Both the position numbers and the translations under genes were made by a program. DNA of 64,000 nucleotides from Perkinsus olseni (Eukaryota; Perkinsozoa; Perkinsida; Perkinsidae), in contig JABANP010000005.1 of assembly GCA_013115135.1 (NCBI GenBank), positions 310,001-374,000 on the forward strand, read 5' to 3'. A model generated the notes under the pieces. The model saw nothing but the letters and a program-made list of their open reading frames with translations. It was not told where the DNA came from and ran no database searches. This document shows, piece after piece, positions 31,910 through 41,446 of this stretch (within the stretch, counting starts at the first letter, position 1; each line of letters opens with the position of its first letter).

Positions 31910-34123
31910 CTATTCCCAGGGCGACACCGGCACACGCATCCATCTGGTGGGGGCAACCTGCATAATCTCCGCTCTTGTATGGCGGCTAATGTAGTCTGCG
32001 AGGTCGTTGAAGGACCCTCGAATGTGTTGGGCCCGAACGCGCGAGGACCAGCGACTCACCCAGCTCAAGGGCGTACGCAAAGCCTCCGCTTTGGGGGCCC
32101 AGGTCTCCAGAGCCGAGGTGGCGGCCACGTTGTCGGAGAACAGTGAGGCCGAAATATGCGAGTCCTTGAGGCGTACCTCCAGCAACTTCTCAATTGCAAT
32201 CAGGCCCAAGACCGCTGCGCAAAGTTCCAAGTAGCATATCTCGGGCTCAGTTGAAGAGCAGCTCGGAGTAGCACACGGCCCTTCGCCCAGTTGCGCTTTC
32301 AGGATCTCCTCCCACAACGAGCAGTCATCCCGGGAGTTGATGTGGTACCAGTAATACTTGGTTCCATTCGTGACATAGCCTCCCAAGCCATACGTACACG
32401 CATCAGAGACCACGTACCAGGCATCCTCTTTAACTCCGAAGATAGGCACTGAGCATGGCTTCGCCATAGCTGCGAAGATGGACTCGAACGACTCCCGCGC
32501 CGCCGCGGATAAGCGAATCCTTCTCAAAGGAATGCCCCTCTTGGGATGATCAGCCACCGCCGTCAATGCATACAAAGACCCCAATTTGGGCTTCCAGTCC
32601 CTCACCAACTGACCACACCACGCTAACTTGCCCAACAGCTTCTTCAGCTCCTTGACCTCTACCGTATCGGATTGGAGAATGTCAGAGATCTGCTTCCTAT
32701 ACCTTTCTCGTTTCTCGGCCGGAATACTGACCCTCGCTGGGCTGAAGTCATTCTTCAGGTCCAATCCGAAGCCGAGCGTACGGATATCCCTTGAGAGATA
32801 GTAAACCTTCTTGAACTCGACTTCTAGGTCCACTGCTATGATCAGTAATAAGAGCATACACAGTTGCAAGATGCAGAATAGATACCACGTACCATCATCT
32901 AAGTAAAGAACTCCACGCGGCCGCTCCTCTTTCGCCCTATTCGCAAGCACTGCTAAGAGCCTCCTCTGGATTCGATGCATGGCTCCACTACAACGGGTGA
33001 ATTGCAGTGGTGACGATGAGAGTCCGAACGGAAGGGACCTCTCCCAGATGATGGGGGATTCAATCGTGCCATCGACAACACCAGGCGGACACACCAGTGC
33101 AAGCAAGCCCTGCTCCTCTTCCCTCAGGGACAGGGACCGGAATGCGCTCCGTATATCGTAACCACCCAGTTTTCTGGCTCCAAGTCGATCCGCATGCTCG
33201 ACAAGGGTCTTCAGACTCTGTAACGTTGGTAAGCACAGGGTCGTCGACATGACCACTGCTCTGTTGATTCCGCTCGTTCGGTAATTGCTTATCAAACGGC
33301 ATCTTTTCCTCGAAGAGTCCTTCCATATCGCGTTGAGTTTGCTCACTGCCTTCAGTCCTTTCGATCCTGCGTCCCTCGCTGACATAACCCGGAACCTTCC
33401 AGCCTCCACCTCTGTCTTGATCTGGTTTTCTGCAAGGGTGCTCAGACCACCGCCTTCCAACTTCGCCGGAGTCGGGAGACTGGACCCATCCGTTTGCCAA
33501 CGGATATATTCCGGTTCCCCCGGTTTGGGAGCCTTCCTCTGGAATGCGGGCCAGGTACTAACATTTTCCAACATGGGAATATTGAGTCCCACTCCACAGC
33601 CTCCCATCAGAGCAAAGCCGATACCGTTATCTTCGGCGATATTTTCATCAGCGGTAATCCTACACAAGGCCTCCAATAAGCGCCCTTTGACCTTCGACAC
33701 GGAGGAAGCTTGTTCAGCAAAAGTCGCAGCTCTCCCGAAGCCATGACGCTCAAGTATATGGCAGATTTCATCCGAGAGGGCGTTACCCGCTTCCACAATG
33801 CCTAGTTTGGTCCATCCCTCGGCCATGAGCGACTGCTGCTCCCTCGACGAGAGTTCGAAGGCCGACAGAAACTCTTTGACCGTAGGACGATCGCACCACT
33901 CTACGGCTGTGCTGTGTAGAGCATCTGCAACCTCGTCTACCACTGCCTCAAACCGGGCAGGGATGCGAACAGGCGAATCCCACTGGCACGTGATAGGTAG
34001 CCCAGAGCCATCTTGCATCGGCGATGCCAGACGCTCCTGGTCGAAGACCTTCTGAGCGAGTGCCTCCCAAGAATTACTGTCAGTTGGACCGGTGGTGGAT
34101 GCTCCGCTTGCTGGGGATGACAC
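31910..34123 (-). CDS. Reverse transcriptase-RNase H of YR retrotransposon
   Basis: 737-residue polyprotein. The first 230 residues match nothing known. RT fingers and palm follow: RLISNYRTSGINRAV near 295, LGGYDIRSAFRSLSL near 335 (first Asp), LPFGLSSSPLQFTR, and the active-site box GVLYLDDG near 400. RNase H follows with YVVSDACTYGLGGYV near 575, EICYLELCAA and SLFSDNVAA. Directly after YLDD lies a 57-nt in-frame stretch with GT...AG ends (GTACGT...CATAG). It could be a mini-intron, although the residues it encodes also fit the usual spacing. No stop interrupts the frame. Confidence 0.88.
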   Translation of the reverse strand: MSSPASGASTTGPTDSNSWEALAQKVFDQERLASPMQDGSGLPITCQWDSPVRIPARFEAVVDEVADALHSTAVEWCDRPTVKEFLSAFELSSREQQSLMAEGWTKLGIVEAGNALSDEICHILERHGFGRAATFAEQASSVSKVKGRLLEALCRITADENIAEDNGIGFALMGGCGVGLNIPMLENVSTWPAFQRKAPKPGEPEYIRWQTDGSSLPTPAKLEGGGLSTLAENQIKTEVEAGRFRVMSARDAGSKGLKAVSKLNAIWKDSSRKRCRLISNYRTSGINRAVVMSTTLCLPTLQSLKTLVEHADRLGARKLGGYDIRSAFRSLSLREEEQGLLALVCPPGVVDGTIESPIIWERSLPFGLSSSPLQFTRCSGAMHRIQRRLLAVLANRAKEERPRGVLYLDDGTWYLFCILQLCMLLLLIIAVDLEVEFKKVYYLSRDIRTLGFGLDLKNDFSPARVSIPAEKRERYRKQISDILQSDTVEVKELKKLLGKLAWCGQLVRDWKPKLGSLYALTAVADHPKRGIPLRRIRLSAAARESFESIFAAMAKPCSVPIFGVKEDAWYVVSDACTYGLGGYVTNGTKYYWYHINSRDDCSLWEEILKAQLGEGPCATPSCSSTEPEICYLELCAAVLGLIAIEKLLEVRLKDSHISASLFSDNVAATSALETWAPKAEALRTPLSWVSRWSSRVRAQHIRGSFNDLADYISRHTRAEIMQVAPTRWMRVPVSPWE

Positions 34124-34630
34124 CGACTCGCAACATTCGTCGCTCTCCCTGAGTGTAAGGGATGAAGTGAAAACACGCCGATCTTCGGTCTACCTAAGAT
34201 CTGAGCTACTGTCCATCCCTAGGGCGCGAGAGGAACGCCTCTCCTTGTAACGTCGTCTACGACGTTTGCGCGCCTCGCGCGAACGGCAGTCCTTGGTCAT
34301 TGACAAAGAAACGGAAACGACCGGCTGAAAACGGGATGGGTCCCACAACGAGCGGTAGGAGCCGACCAACCGACTCTGGTTGGGCCGGCACGTATGAACT
34401 CGGCATGAACCGAGTTCACCCCTGACGGATAGTTCCTCAACTTAACATCAGACCCGATCATCTTACGGAAACGACCTCACATTCTGGACTCGGCCCAGCG
34501 AAAACTACGTGGGGGATACTGATGTTAAAGAGAGATAGTCACTGCTGACACTGCAGTACAAAGGAGTGAGACAAACGAATTCTTGGCGGAAACACTCATC
34601 ATCCCACAAGGGTATCTCTCCTTGCGAAGA
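34124..34630. other. Non-coding gap inside the YR element
   Basis: About 500 nt between the gag-like and RT ORFs with no long open frame on the element's strand. It contains short self-complementary patches (GAACTCGGCATGAACCGAGTTC near 34,396; GTCGTCTACGAC near 34,250). These could be RNA structures for internal initiation or splicing. Confidence 0.5.
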
Positions 34631-35707
34631 TCACTCGGTCTTCCTCTTCTTACCATGGTCGGAAGCATCCTTCTTATGCTGCGCCGGAGGAAAGAAACAC
34701 TTTCGGATCTTCAGCAGCTCGCACTGGTTGCGAGAGTAGGGACAGAAACCAGTAGGAGAGGATTCCGAGCCCGAGGACCTCCTGGGGTCCGAACGCCCAT
34801 GACCTTTACCCTTCCCCTTTCCTTGCTGGCGATGGTCAGAGGTAGAATCTCCCGATCTACTGTTGACACTGCTACTGTAGGCTTGAACGAGTAGTTCACT
34901 GTTGGTACCCTTCAGCAGAGTCTTCGCCACAGCTTCACTGTAGCTGATGCCCTTCTTCTCCGCAAGTCGTCGAGCTTGTGAAGATAGACGTTGGCGGAAC
35001 CCTTCATCATAATTTATACAAGCGGTCACATTATGGGAGACCGCAATGCGGGAGAGGGTAAGAACATACTCCGCCAGTACATTTCCAACTTTTACCGAGG
35101 AGTTCACCTCTACCATCGTACACCACGGTACAAGACACAGCATGAGTTCAGCGAAAGACTTCGGTCTTTTCCCAGAGGAACTCGCGGGAGGAATGAAAAC
35201 GATCCTCCCCTCAGTGTCAATGGAGGGGACCTTGTCAGAAGATGCCGCCGCGGGCTCTCCATTCACGAGAGCAATCTTGAACTCCTTGCAGGCAGCAATG
35301 TCGTTCTGTGCTAGCTTGAGAATGGTGCTGTCCGGAAGCAGAGAGGCTGAAGGCATACCACCATACCTTGCAGAGAACCGGTTGGAGTAGTCGGTGAGGA
35401 ATGCCTCTGAAGCGCCCGAACCGTTCTTGGAGGACGCACCCGCAGTTGCCTCTCTGATGAGCGTCCTCACTTTCATTGCCCTCACAAGACGGGCCTGCTT
35501 GGCAGCATCGTCCTCCTCAGCTGCAGCCGGGAACAACGAATTGACCAGAGAGGTCATGAGGGGCTCGTCCGAAGCAAGACCGGCGAGATCCTTCTGGTTG
35601 ACGATGTCCATGGCGATTAGCTTGTCAACCAACATGTCCAGAAGGGCATCGGGGTAGTCTGACGGCAACATCTGCCTGACGGCGTCTCTGACGGCGTTGT
35701 TCTCCAT
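34631..35707 (-). CDS. Gag-like protein of YR retrotransposon
   Basis: 358-residue protein. The N-terminal part is helical and acidic (PDALLDMLVDKLIAMD; AAAEEDDAAKQARLVRAMK). The middle is hydrophobic and the tail is strongly basic (QQGKGKGKGHGRSDPRRSSG), followed by a Cys-containing end (GFCPYSRNQCELLKIRKC) and KKRKTE. Position, size and basic nucleic-acid-binding tail identify it as the gag-equivalent ORF; no retroviral CCHC knuckle is evident. ATG 35707 (MENNAVRDAVRQML) follows about 1.1 kb of untranslated leader. Confidence 0.75.
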   Translation of the reverse strand: MENNAVRDAVRQMLPSDYPDALLDMLVDKLIAMDIVNQKDLAGLASDEPLMTSLVNSLFPAAAEEDDAAKQARLVRAMKVRTLIREATAGASSKNGSGASEAFLTDYSNRFSARYGGMPSASLLPDSTILKLAQNDIAACKEFKIALVNGEPAAASSDKVPSIDTEGRIVFIPPASSSGKRPKSFAELMLCLVPWCTMVEVNSSVKVGNVLAEYVLTLSRIAVSHNVTACINYDEGFRQRLSSQARRLAEKKGISYSEAVAKTLLKGTNSELLVQAYSSSVNSRSGDSTSDHRQQGKGKGKGHGRSDPRRSSGSESSPTGFCPYSRNQCELLKIRKCFFPPAQHKKDASDHGKKRKTE

Positions 35708-36840
35708 TGAGTGGGGGGAAAACTCAACTGACCAACCAATAAAATGACACTCCGTATCTCAGTCTGGAACCGCTATCCAATCGGAAGTCCAGTGGACTGA
35801 GTCCACCATTATGACACCCCGGCTAAGCTAAGGGGGCTAAGCCCCTAGCTGTGCAGCCCGGCCTGAGTGCTGCAGCCGGATTGTGGCATTCTGTGTCACA
35901 GGCTGTGACTCACAGCTCGATGAGCCCACACGCTCGGAGTCGAGGCCCACGACTCATGGACGATCGCGAAGCAATCCACACACGGATGGACTGCCTGCCC
36001 CTCCGCGGGCCCCAAATAGCTCTAAGAGAGGCATCCAACAGCTCCCCCCTCGCCACGGTACTATCATGGGCCACGATTCGTAGCACTGGATCGCGCCCGT
36101 ACAAGACGAGTCGACTCCGTCCAGCTATCGTCCCAGACGATGATAACACACTCTGGGCCTTCAACCAGGAGACTCACTCAGCGGTGTGTCAGTCCAAGGC
36201 CGAACCAGACCTGCGATCACCGGATCGCCAACGCAGACCAATCCCAGGAGGGCTCACTCTCGGGTGTGCCCACCGGTCTGCAACCGCCCCATCGGTAATG
36301 GGGGGGGGCGCCCCTTTCTGTGCAGCGTCAAACGCCCGTTTACTTCTCGCAGGAAACCGCTCAAAGACGTATTCCCGGAGAAGTAGACCTCTCACGCAGA
36401 GGCTCCCGGCTTGGCTCCTGGCCTAACGGCACCGGTCTGTTCGGCTGAGCCGAATCGATTCCCAGTGTGAACTTTACACCTCCTGCCGGAGTCGCCGCAC
36501 AGAGACGGGTCCCCTGAGGTACTTCAGTTTCGGTGCCGTGGGAGCCGAGAAGCTGTGACCCAGCTTGCAGAGGTTATGGAGGATAACAAATCAAGGCTAA
36601 CAGGGAATAAGGAGAGAAGCGAGGGCTGGAAAAAAACCAAGCCGCAGGGCAAACTTTGCCCGGCAAAGGAACCGGTCAAAGTTTGACCGTCAAACAATGA
36701 AATGAGAAATTCCGACGCTCCTATAAGAGAAAAAAAAACAACAGTGCCAAGTCGGCAATCGCAGTGAGACTTGTCACGCTCTATGGCTATGGGAGCCCTA
36801 GTACGCCGGTACAATGCGGTTGCGGTAGCGGAACACTCCC
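35708..36840. other. 5' leader of YR element with palindromes
   Basis: About 1.1 kb between the 5' direct repeat and the gag-like start. Exact short palindromes GGGCAAACTTTGCCC (36647-36661) and GGTCAAAGTTTGACC (36674-36688) sit side by side. A hairpin AGCTAAGGGG/CCCCTAGCT lies near 35,830, and GTGGACTCAGTCCAC lies near 35,790. A G8 run is at about 36,300. Such structures are candidates for packaging, priming or recombination sites. Confidence 0.5.
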
Positions 36841-36895
36841 ATTCTTCCATCATTCGTGCACTTGCTTGAACTTGCTCTCTTGCGAGACCTTCACT
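36841..36895. repeat. 55-bp direct repeat, 5' end of YR element
   Basis: Identical to 30104-30158, same orientation, 6,737 bp apart. Flanking bases differ after the last CACT (CAAGG at the left copy, TACAAGG at the right), so the shared unit ends there. Confidence 0.95.
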
Positions 36896-37105
36896 TACAA
36901 GGGGATCAGATTACTCATCGTTAATCGAGCTAGTTTGTGATAGAACTCCTCTGTCTACGAATAGTCTCGTTGTAGCGAAGAACACATCTACGGAAAGTGC
37001 TTCTTTCAAGCCCCAATGCAGGCCCCTTAGGATACGCCTCGTCCGGCCTTCGACGGACACCTCTCTTGAACGTCATACAGGTCACCGTCAGTTTGTCTTC
37101 ATAAT

Positions 37106-38136
37106 ATGTCATCATCCACCCCACAGGGAGCAGCACCATCGTCCTCGAAGCGGCACACAGTGTCCTTCTGGTCAATGCTATGCCGAGGAGTTCTTCCCAG
37201 CGAGATTTTGGATTTGTTTTCGGGCCGGAGGTGCTTCGAGGAGGTCGTCGTTGATGCGTACATCAGCATGAGAGATGTAGCCCAGCCTGACTTGTGTGGC
37301 CCCTACCATCTCCTTGCCCTCTGCTTCAGTTCCTGAGCTCCGATACTTCCTTGACTGAGGTTATGGCCAAGTGGGCAATTTCGGTAAGAGCCATCTGGGT
37401 AGCACCAAAAAACTTCCGTCGCGTGTTTTCCCTGCGGGGGGTGTTCGACTTGCGCGTATCTTTTGTACTTGTAGTGGCCATGCTTCAACATAAGATTCCT
37501 CAGGTAATCTCGATTTCCATATACTGGTGTTACTCGATATTCTATTGGCTATCCTATTGGCTGAAATTCTGGGTATCTTTGCTAGTCATGCTCATACCAC
37601 AATTTTCACAGCTCCTGGACCTAATTCAAGACGTAGTCGAGACTTTTATACTCGAATGGATCATATCAGGAGGGCCGGCTGAAGGTAATAGGTCGTTCAC
37701 AAATCCCGTCCTAGGCCTCCGATTTTCCCTCGAATCCGGACCCCGGACTTGAGGTTGTTTTCGCTGTTAGATACCGAGTCCTACCGCCCAGGCGTTCTGC
37801 TTGTAACCATGGACCCGGGGAACTCTCCCCTAGCCCGTGCTTTGCGTGAGACATCTCTGAGGAAACGAGTACATCTACGGGGAATATCCACGGCATCGTC
37901 TCCTCGCCTGCAACAGTGCTGCGATGGTAATTGTGGAGGGTGGTCCGGTATCATTTTCGATGATCTCGATCGCGCTGGGTAAATCGGTTGGGAGAAGCCA
38001 CTTTTACTTTGGAATTTTCTATCCCATGGTAGCCTTCCCTGTGTCGTATCAAGAAGCCTTCCTCGGAAATTTTTCCTGCCAGTATCTCGGACTGTGTGTC
38101 CGTAAACGGAATAACGATTCAGAATTTCTCATGTAA
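37106..38136 (+). CDS. Unknown five-exon gene (225 aa)
   Basis: I do not recognise the family. Exons 37106-37276, 37330-37503, 37612-37684, 37771-37926 and 38033-38136 join in frame (678 nt), all GT-AG. The protein starts MSSSTPQGAAPSSSKRHTVS. It has helical segments (EEVVVDAYISMRD; LLDLIQDVVETFILEW) and a basic stretch (ALRETSLRKRVHLRG), and ends RKRNNDSEFLM. There is a mildly hydrophobic helix near residue 95 (VFDLRVSFVLVVAML). Frame continuity over five exons supports a real gene. Confidence 0.5.
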
Positions 38137-38361
38137 CCGTCGTGATGCGTACGAAGTGCGGTTCACTAGTGATACGTGATCAGCGCTCCTCTCCTGCGAG
38201 GTCTTCGCTTCTTCCGTCTCGTGTATGAGAGCGGCGTTTTCTACTGACACTCGCTTCATTGTTGGTGTAACAGGGTTACAACAACTGCACTGTGAGCTGA
38301 CTAGTAGAGAAGGGCTTTCGCATTATTAGAGTGAAGCCAAAGGGTGACTTGGAACTTTATC

Positions 38362-38859
38362 ATGCTTTCCTCAGATATTGACCTCATAATGGTAGATTGT
38401 ATGTACAACACGTCCGCCCATGAGGAGCCTGTAAAGCTGCCCCCGACCGCCGCCAAAGCCGCCCGATGCAAATTTGTCATGTCTAATATTCAGGAAGTCA
38501 TAACGTGAGTACTCGGAGCAAGGCTTCTCGCTGGTCACCCAGGGTTGCCGCTTTGCTCTGTAAGGCAATCGGAGCACTTCGTATGAGATGATTAGGGCCT
38601 CTTCAACCTGTGGGGGTCCTGGACGTTGAATTTTGGAACTGGTTGTCGAGATCTGTGTATGCTTACTGAAGCTTCCTTTCTCTCCCTCAGATTAACCTCA
38701 TCCTTCCCACCAGCTATGCTATTACCTCGAATAATGTTCGTTTGTGATGATGAGTCGGCCCTATACGTCTCCGCTGGCCTCACCCTCGTCAGGGCTACCC
38801 TCGGCCCTCGCGCGGAGCTGGAATGCTGCACTTACGGATCTCTCAAACAGAAGCTGTAA
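38362..38859 (+). CDS. Unknown two-exon gene (103 aa)
   Basis: Exons 38362-38504 and 38691-38859 give 312 nt in frame across a 186-nt intron (GTGAGT...CCTCAG). A shorter intron, 38505-38542, also has good ends but leads into stops. The product starts MLSSDIDLIMVDCMY, continues KLPPTAAKAARCKFVM, and ends with RIMFVCDDESALYVSAG and LECCTYGSLKQKL. No family recognised; the fold looks mixed alpha/beta and cytosolic. Confidence 0.45.
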
Positions 38860-39802
38860 CATTGCTATCATCGTACCCGGAGTTGTCTGCCTATTACTGC
38901 CTTCTACTAGACCCCTGCCTTACTCCTACAAGCGTGCTGTGAGGCGAGTTCGCTTGGAGAGGCGTACCAGTGGTAGTAGAACGCCCAGAGGCGAGCTGGA
39001 TTCCGAGGGGACATGGACCACTGAGAGCTTTTCTGGGTAATACGAGCTTCCCAGGCGTGGGCTGGCTCGACTCGAGTGACGTAGCAAGGGGTCTCTATTC
39101 TCTCATGCGTGTGCTCTAGACACGCTAGTCGGTCTCTATGCCTGCTGTGGGTAGCAATTCCCGTCGATCTGTCCTGCCTTCGTGCCACCATTTTTTACTT
39201 TCTCCGTACACCTCTGTCGTAGTCTTTTCATTACTCAGACGCGATACTCCGACATCTATGGCCGCCTCCCTTGCTACTGATACTGCTCTAACACTCACCG
39301 GAGATCGCCTCGATGACCACATGCAGGAGGAACTTCCGTCCCTGCAGATCCGCAGTAGAGACGATGGCTCCTTGGAGACAGGGAGGAAGGATACGGCCAG
39401 CTTGTCGAGCCCAAGCACATCTTCATCGTCACCAAATCGTGACGATTTAACCCAGCTATAATCGTCTGAACAGGGAAATTGATGGATCGGCAACGCAGCC
39501 GCGGATTCCTGTATGCGGAAATATGGGTGCGCAGGTTCAATTCTTGGCAGCGGCATCATTTACTGTCGATAGTGTCGGCATTCCTTTTTGAGTACCCCTT
39601 GTCATCACGGACAGCGTCGCTCCATAGGCGGACTACAGTGTGATTTAACATTACGTCTCGTCTATGAATTAGTGAAGAGATGGTATTGCGCTTTAATCGG
39701 GTGGGATCGCACCAAAGGGGAAGTTTCTTCCAGTAGCAGATTGCTGTCCATGGCATCCACGACGGAGTCTCTCTCTACTCGCCTCCGTCCGCCTCGGGTT
39801 CG
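38860..39802. other. Intergenic, possible unassigned exon
   Basis: Plus-strand ORF 39138-39461 contains a Ser/Asp-rich run (TASLSSPSTSSSSPNRDD). This resembles in composition the low-complexity N-termini of the downstream transporters, but it does not splice in frame to the first of them. Otherwise nothing is supported. Confidence 0.35.
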
Positions 39803-41089
39803 ATGAAAGCTGAGCACGACGAGAAGAAATGCACTAACCTTCACGCGATTGTGAATGTCATCCTGGCGGCTATTGGTAGGTTGCCGACGGAGCGAAGCGT
39901 TTCATGTTTGTATTTTTCAGGCTTAGGAGTGGTATCACTGCCGAGTATAATAGCAAGATGTGGCTGGGTGGGAGGGATACTCCTATTGCTGGCAGCGGCC
40001 TTAGTGACCGACTACCTCATCTGCAAGCTCCATACCGCCGTCAGCATACATCCCTCGGGAACCCCGATCCACACCTACGAGCAGCTCGGCAGGGTCTGCT
40101 TCGGGAGAGTGGGACAGATCCTCGTGGTTGCTGTCGTCCATCTCACAATGACGGGAGTGTGCTCAGCTATGCTGCTCCTGCTAGGGCAAAATACTGAGAA
40201 GATGCTGCCGCAGCTATCGGTTAAGGTATGGACGTGCATTTGGGCAGCTCTTTGCGCTCCCTTGTCCTGGCTGAGATCTTTCAAAGAGATCTCATACGTG
40301 TCGGCCGTGGGCCTCATCGGTATCCTAGGTGTCTTCGTCATCATCGCCGCCCGAGGCATCGACCATGGCGCCAATCGTGGTGACGAAGTACAGCACGATG
40401 TGGTTCGCCCCGATCTGCTCATGTGGACGGTTTCCTTCGGGAATGCTGTTCTGTCGTATCAGATAGCGAACGTTACCCCAACTCTTATACGAGACATGAG
40501 AACCCCTGCCTCTTTCCCAAAGGTTGTCTCTCTCGGTCTCCTTATCGTCTTTATGGTCTACGTCGGGCTGGGCGCCAGCGGCTACTACGGCTACGGCAGA
40601 AGTCTTATAGATGACCCGATTATTAACAGCATCGCCCCTGCTGGTTCAACACTTGACGCCTGGGGGTATGCTCTGGTCGTGGCCATTTTGGTTATGTGCT
40701 TTCCGCACTATCTGGTTATGCTGCTGCCCATAGTAGCCTCTATCGAGTACGCCTTCCACGTTGATGTTATGGATACTTCGCTGAGAAGCTTTACTAAGAG
40801 GATTGTCCTTCGTACTCTCTTTGTCGGCTTTACGTTGATCGTCGCTATCGCTGTCCCGAGTGTTGAGAAATTGGTGGACTTACTGGGTGTCTTCACGATG
40901 GTCATAATCGCTATGCTGCTGCCAGCGATCCTTTATTGCCGTATGAGAATACTTAACGAAGGTTCATTGAAAAAGATTTTTACAAACCACCCGCTAGAAA
41001 TGCTGGTATTGACTTTTCTGACACTCCTAGCTGTGGTCATTATGGTCGTCGGTGGTTATGCAGCGATAGACAGCTTCCAAAGCCCCTGA
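39803..41089 (+). CDS. AAAP-family amino acid transporter, copy 1
   Basis: Amino acid/auxin permease (Aa_trans; SLC36/38-like), proton- or sodium-coupled amino acid carrier with about 11 membrane helices. Exons 39803-39875 and 39921-41089 are separated by a 45-nt intron (GTAGGT...TTTCAG) that is itself open, and removal gives 413 residues. The conserved start of helix 1 reads AAIG then LGVVSLPSIIARCGWVGG. Other landmarks are HTYEQLGRVCFGRVG, PLSWLRSFKEISYVSAVGLI and GASGYYGYGRSLIDDPI. The cytosolic N-terminus is shorter than in the other copies. First of four head-to-tail paralogues. Confidence 0.9.
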   Translation: MKAEHDEKKCTNLHAIVNVILAAIGRLPTERSVSCLYFSGLGVVSLPSIIARCGWVGGILLLLAAALVTDYLICKLHTAVSIHPSGTPIHTYEQLGRVCFGRVGQILVVAVVHLTMTGVCSAMLLLLGQNTEKMLPQLSVKVWTCIWAALCAPLSWLRSFKEISYVSAVGLIGILGVFVIIAARGIDHGANRGDEVQHDVVRPDLLMWTVSFGNAVLSYQIANVTPTLIRDMRTPASFPKVVSLGLLIVFMVYVGLGASGYYGYGRSLIDDPIINSIAPAGSTLDAWGYALVVAILVMCFPHYLVMLLPIVASIEYAFHVDVMDTSLRSFTKRIVLRTLFVGFTLIVAIAVPSVEKLVDLLGVFTMVIIAMLLPAILYCRMRILNEGSLKKIFTNHPLEMLVLTFLTLLAVVIMVVGGYAAIDSFQSP

Positions 41090-41446
41090 TTATTTTTATG
41101 CCGTCCCCATGTAGCATTCAGGTTCGGACGGGTCCCCATCTTTCCTTCCATCTCTTGACGCTTTCCGCGCCTTTTTCGCTGATTTCTGGCTCACAGCAGC
41201 CAACTAGTCCGAGTGTTCTGCGGCTTATCGGACGGCTTCTCAGAAGGAGGGCGGCGCCGCGGTCCCCATGGCCATAGAATTTTTCATTACTTCAATACCA
41301 TCACCTTCACGGCCTTCAAAACGCTATTTTTCTCTTCTACAGAAGCTATCCGTATTGCGTTTGAGTCGGACGAGGAGACCATCTTGTTTAATGCGGCCTC
41401 TCCTTCTGCTCACCCGTGGTTGGTAGTTTCTCTTTACTCGGCCCTA
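41090..41446. other. Spacer between transporter copies 1 and 2
   Basis: 3' flank of copy 1 and 5' flank of copy 2. An open frame from 41213 runs into copy 2, but ATG 41447 is the more sensible start. Confidence 0.5.

Larger units (their letters stand above)
30104..36895 (-). mobile_element. Tyrosine-recombinase (DIRS/Ngaro-like) retrotransposon
   Basis: Three long minus-strand ORFs lie in the order gag-like (35707-34631), RT/RNase H (34123-31910) and tyrosine recombinase (31707-30691). They are bounded by identical 55-bp direct repeats at 36841-36895 and 30104-30158. There is no integrase of the DDE type and no long terminal repeat. RT followed by YR is the defining layout of DIRS-order elements. 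No methyltransferase domain was seen, which points to the Ngaro/PAT side. All three ORFs are open and carry their catalytic motifs, so the copy may be recent. The outer ends are set by the repeats; target duplications were not recognised, as expected for YR elements. Confidence 0.82.
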
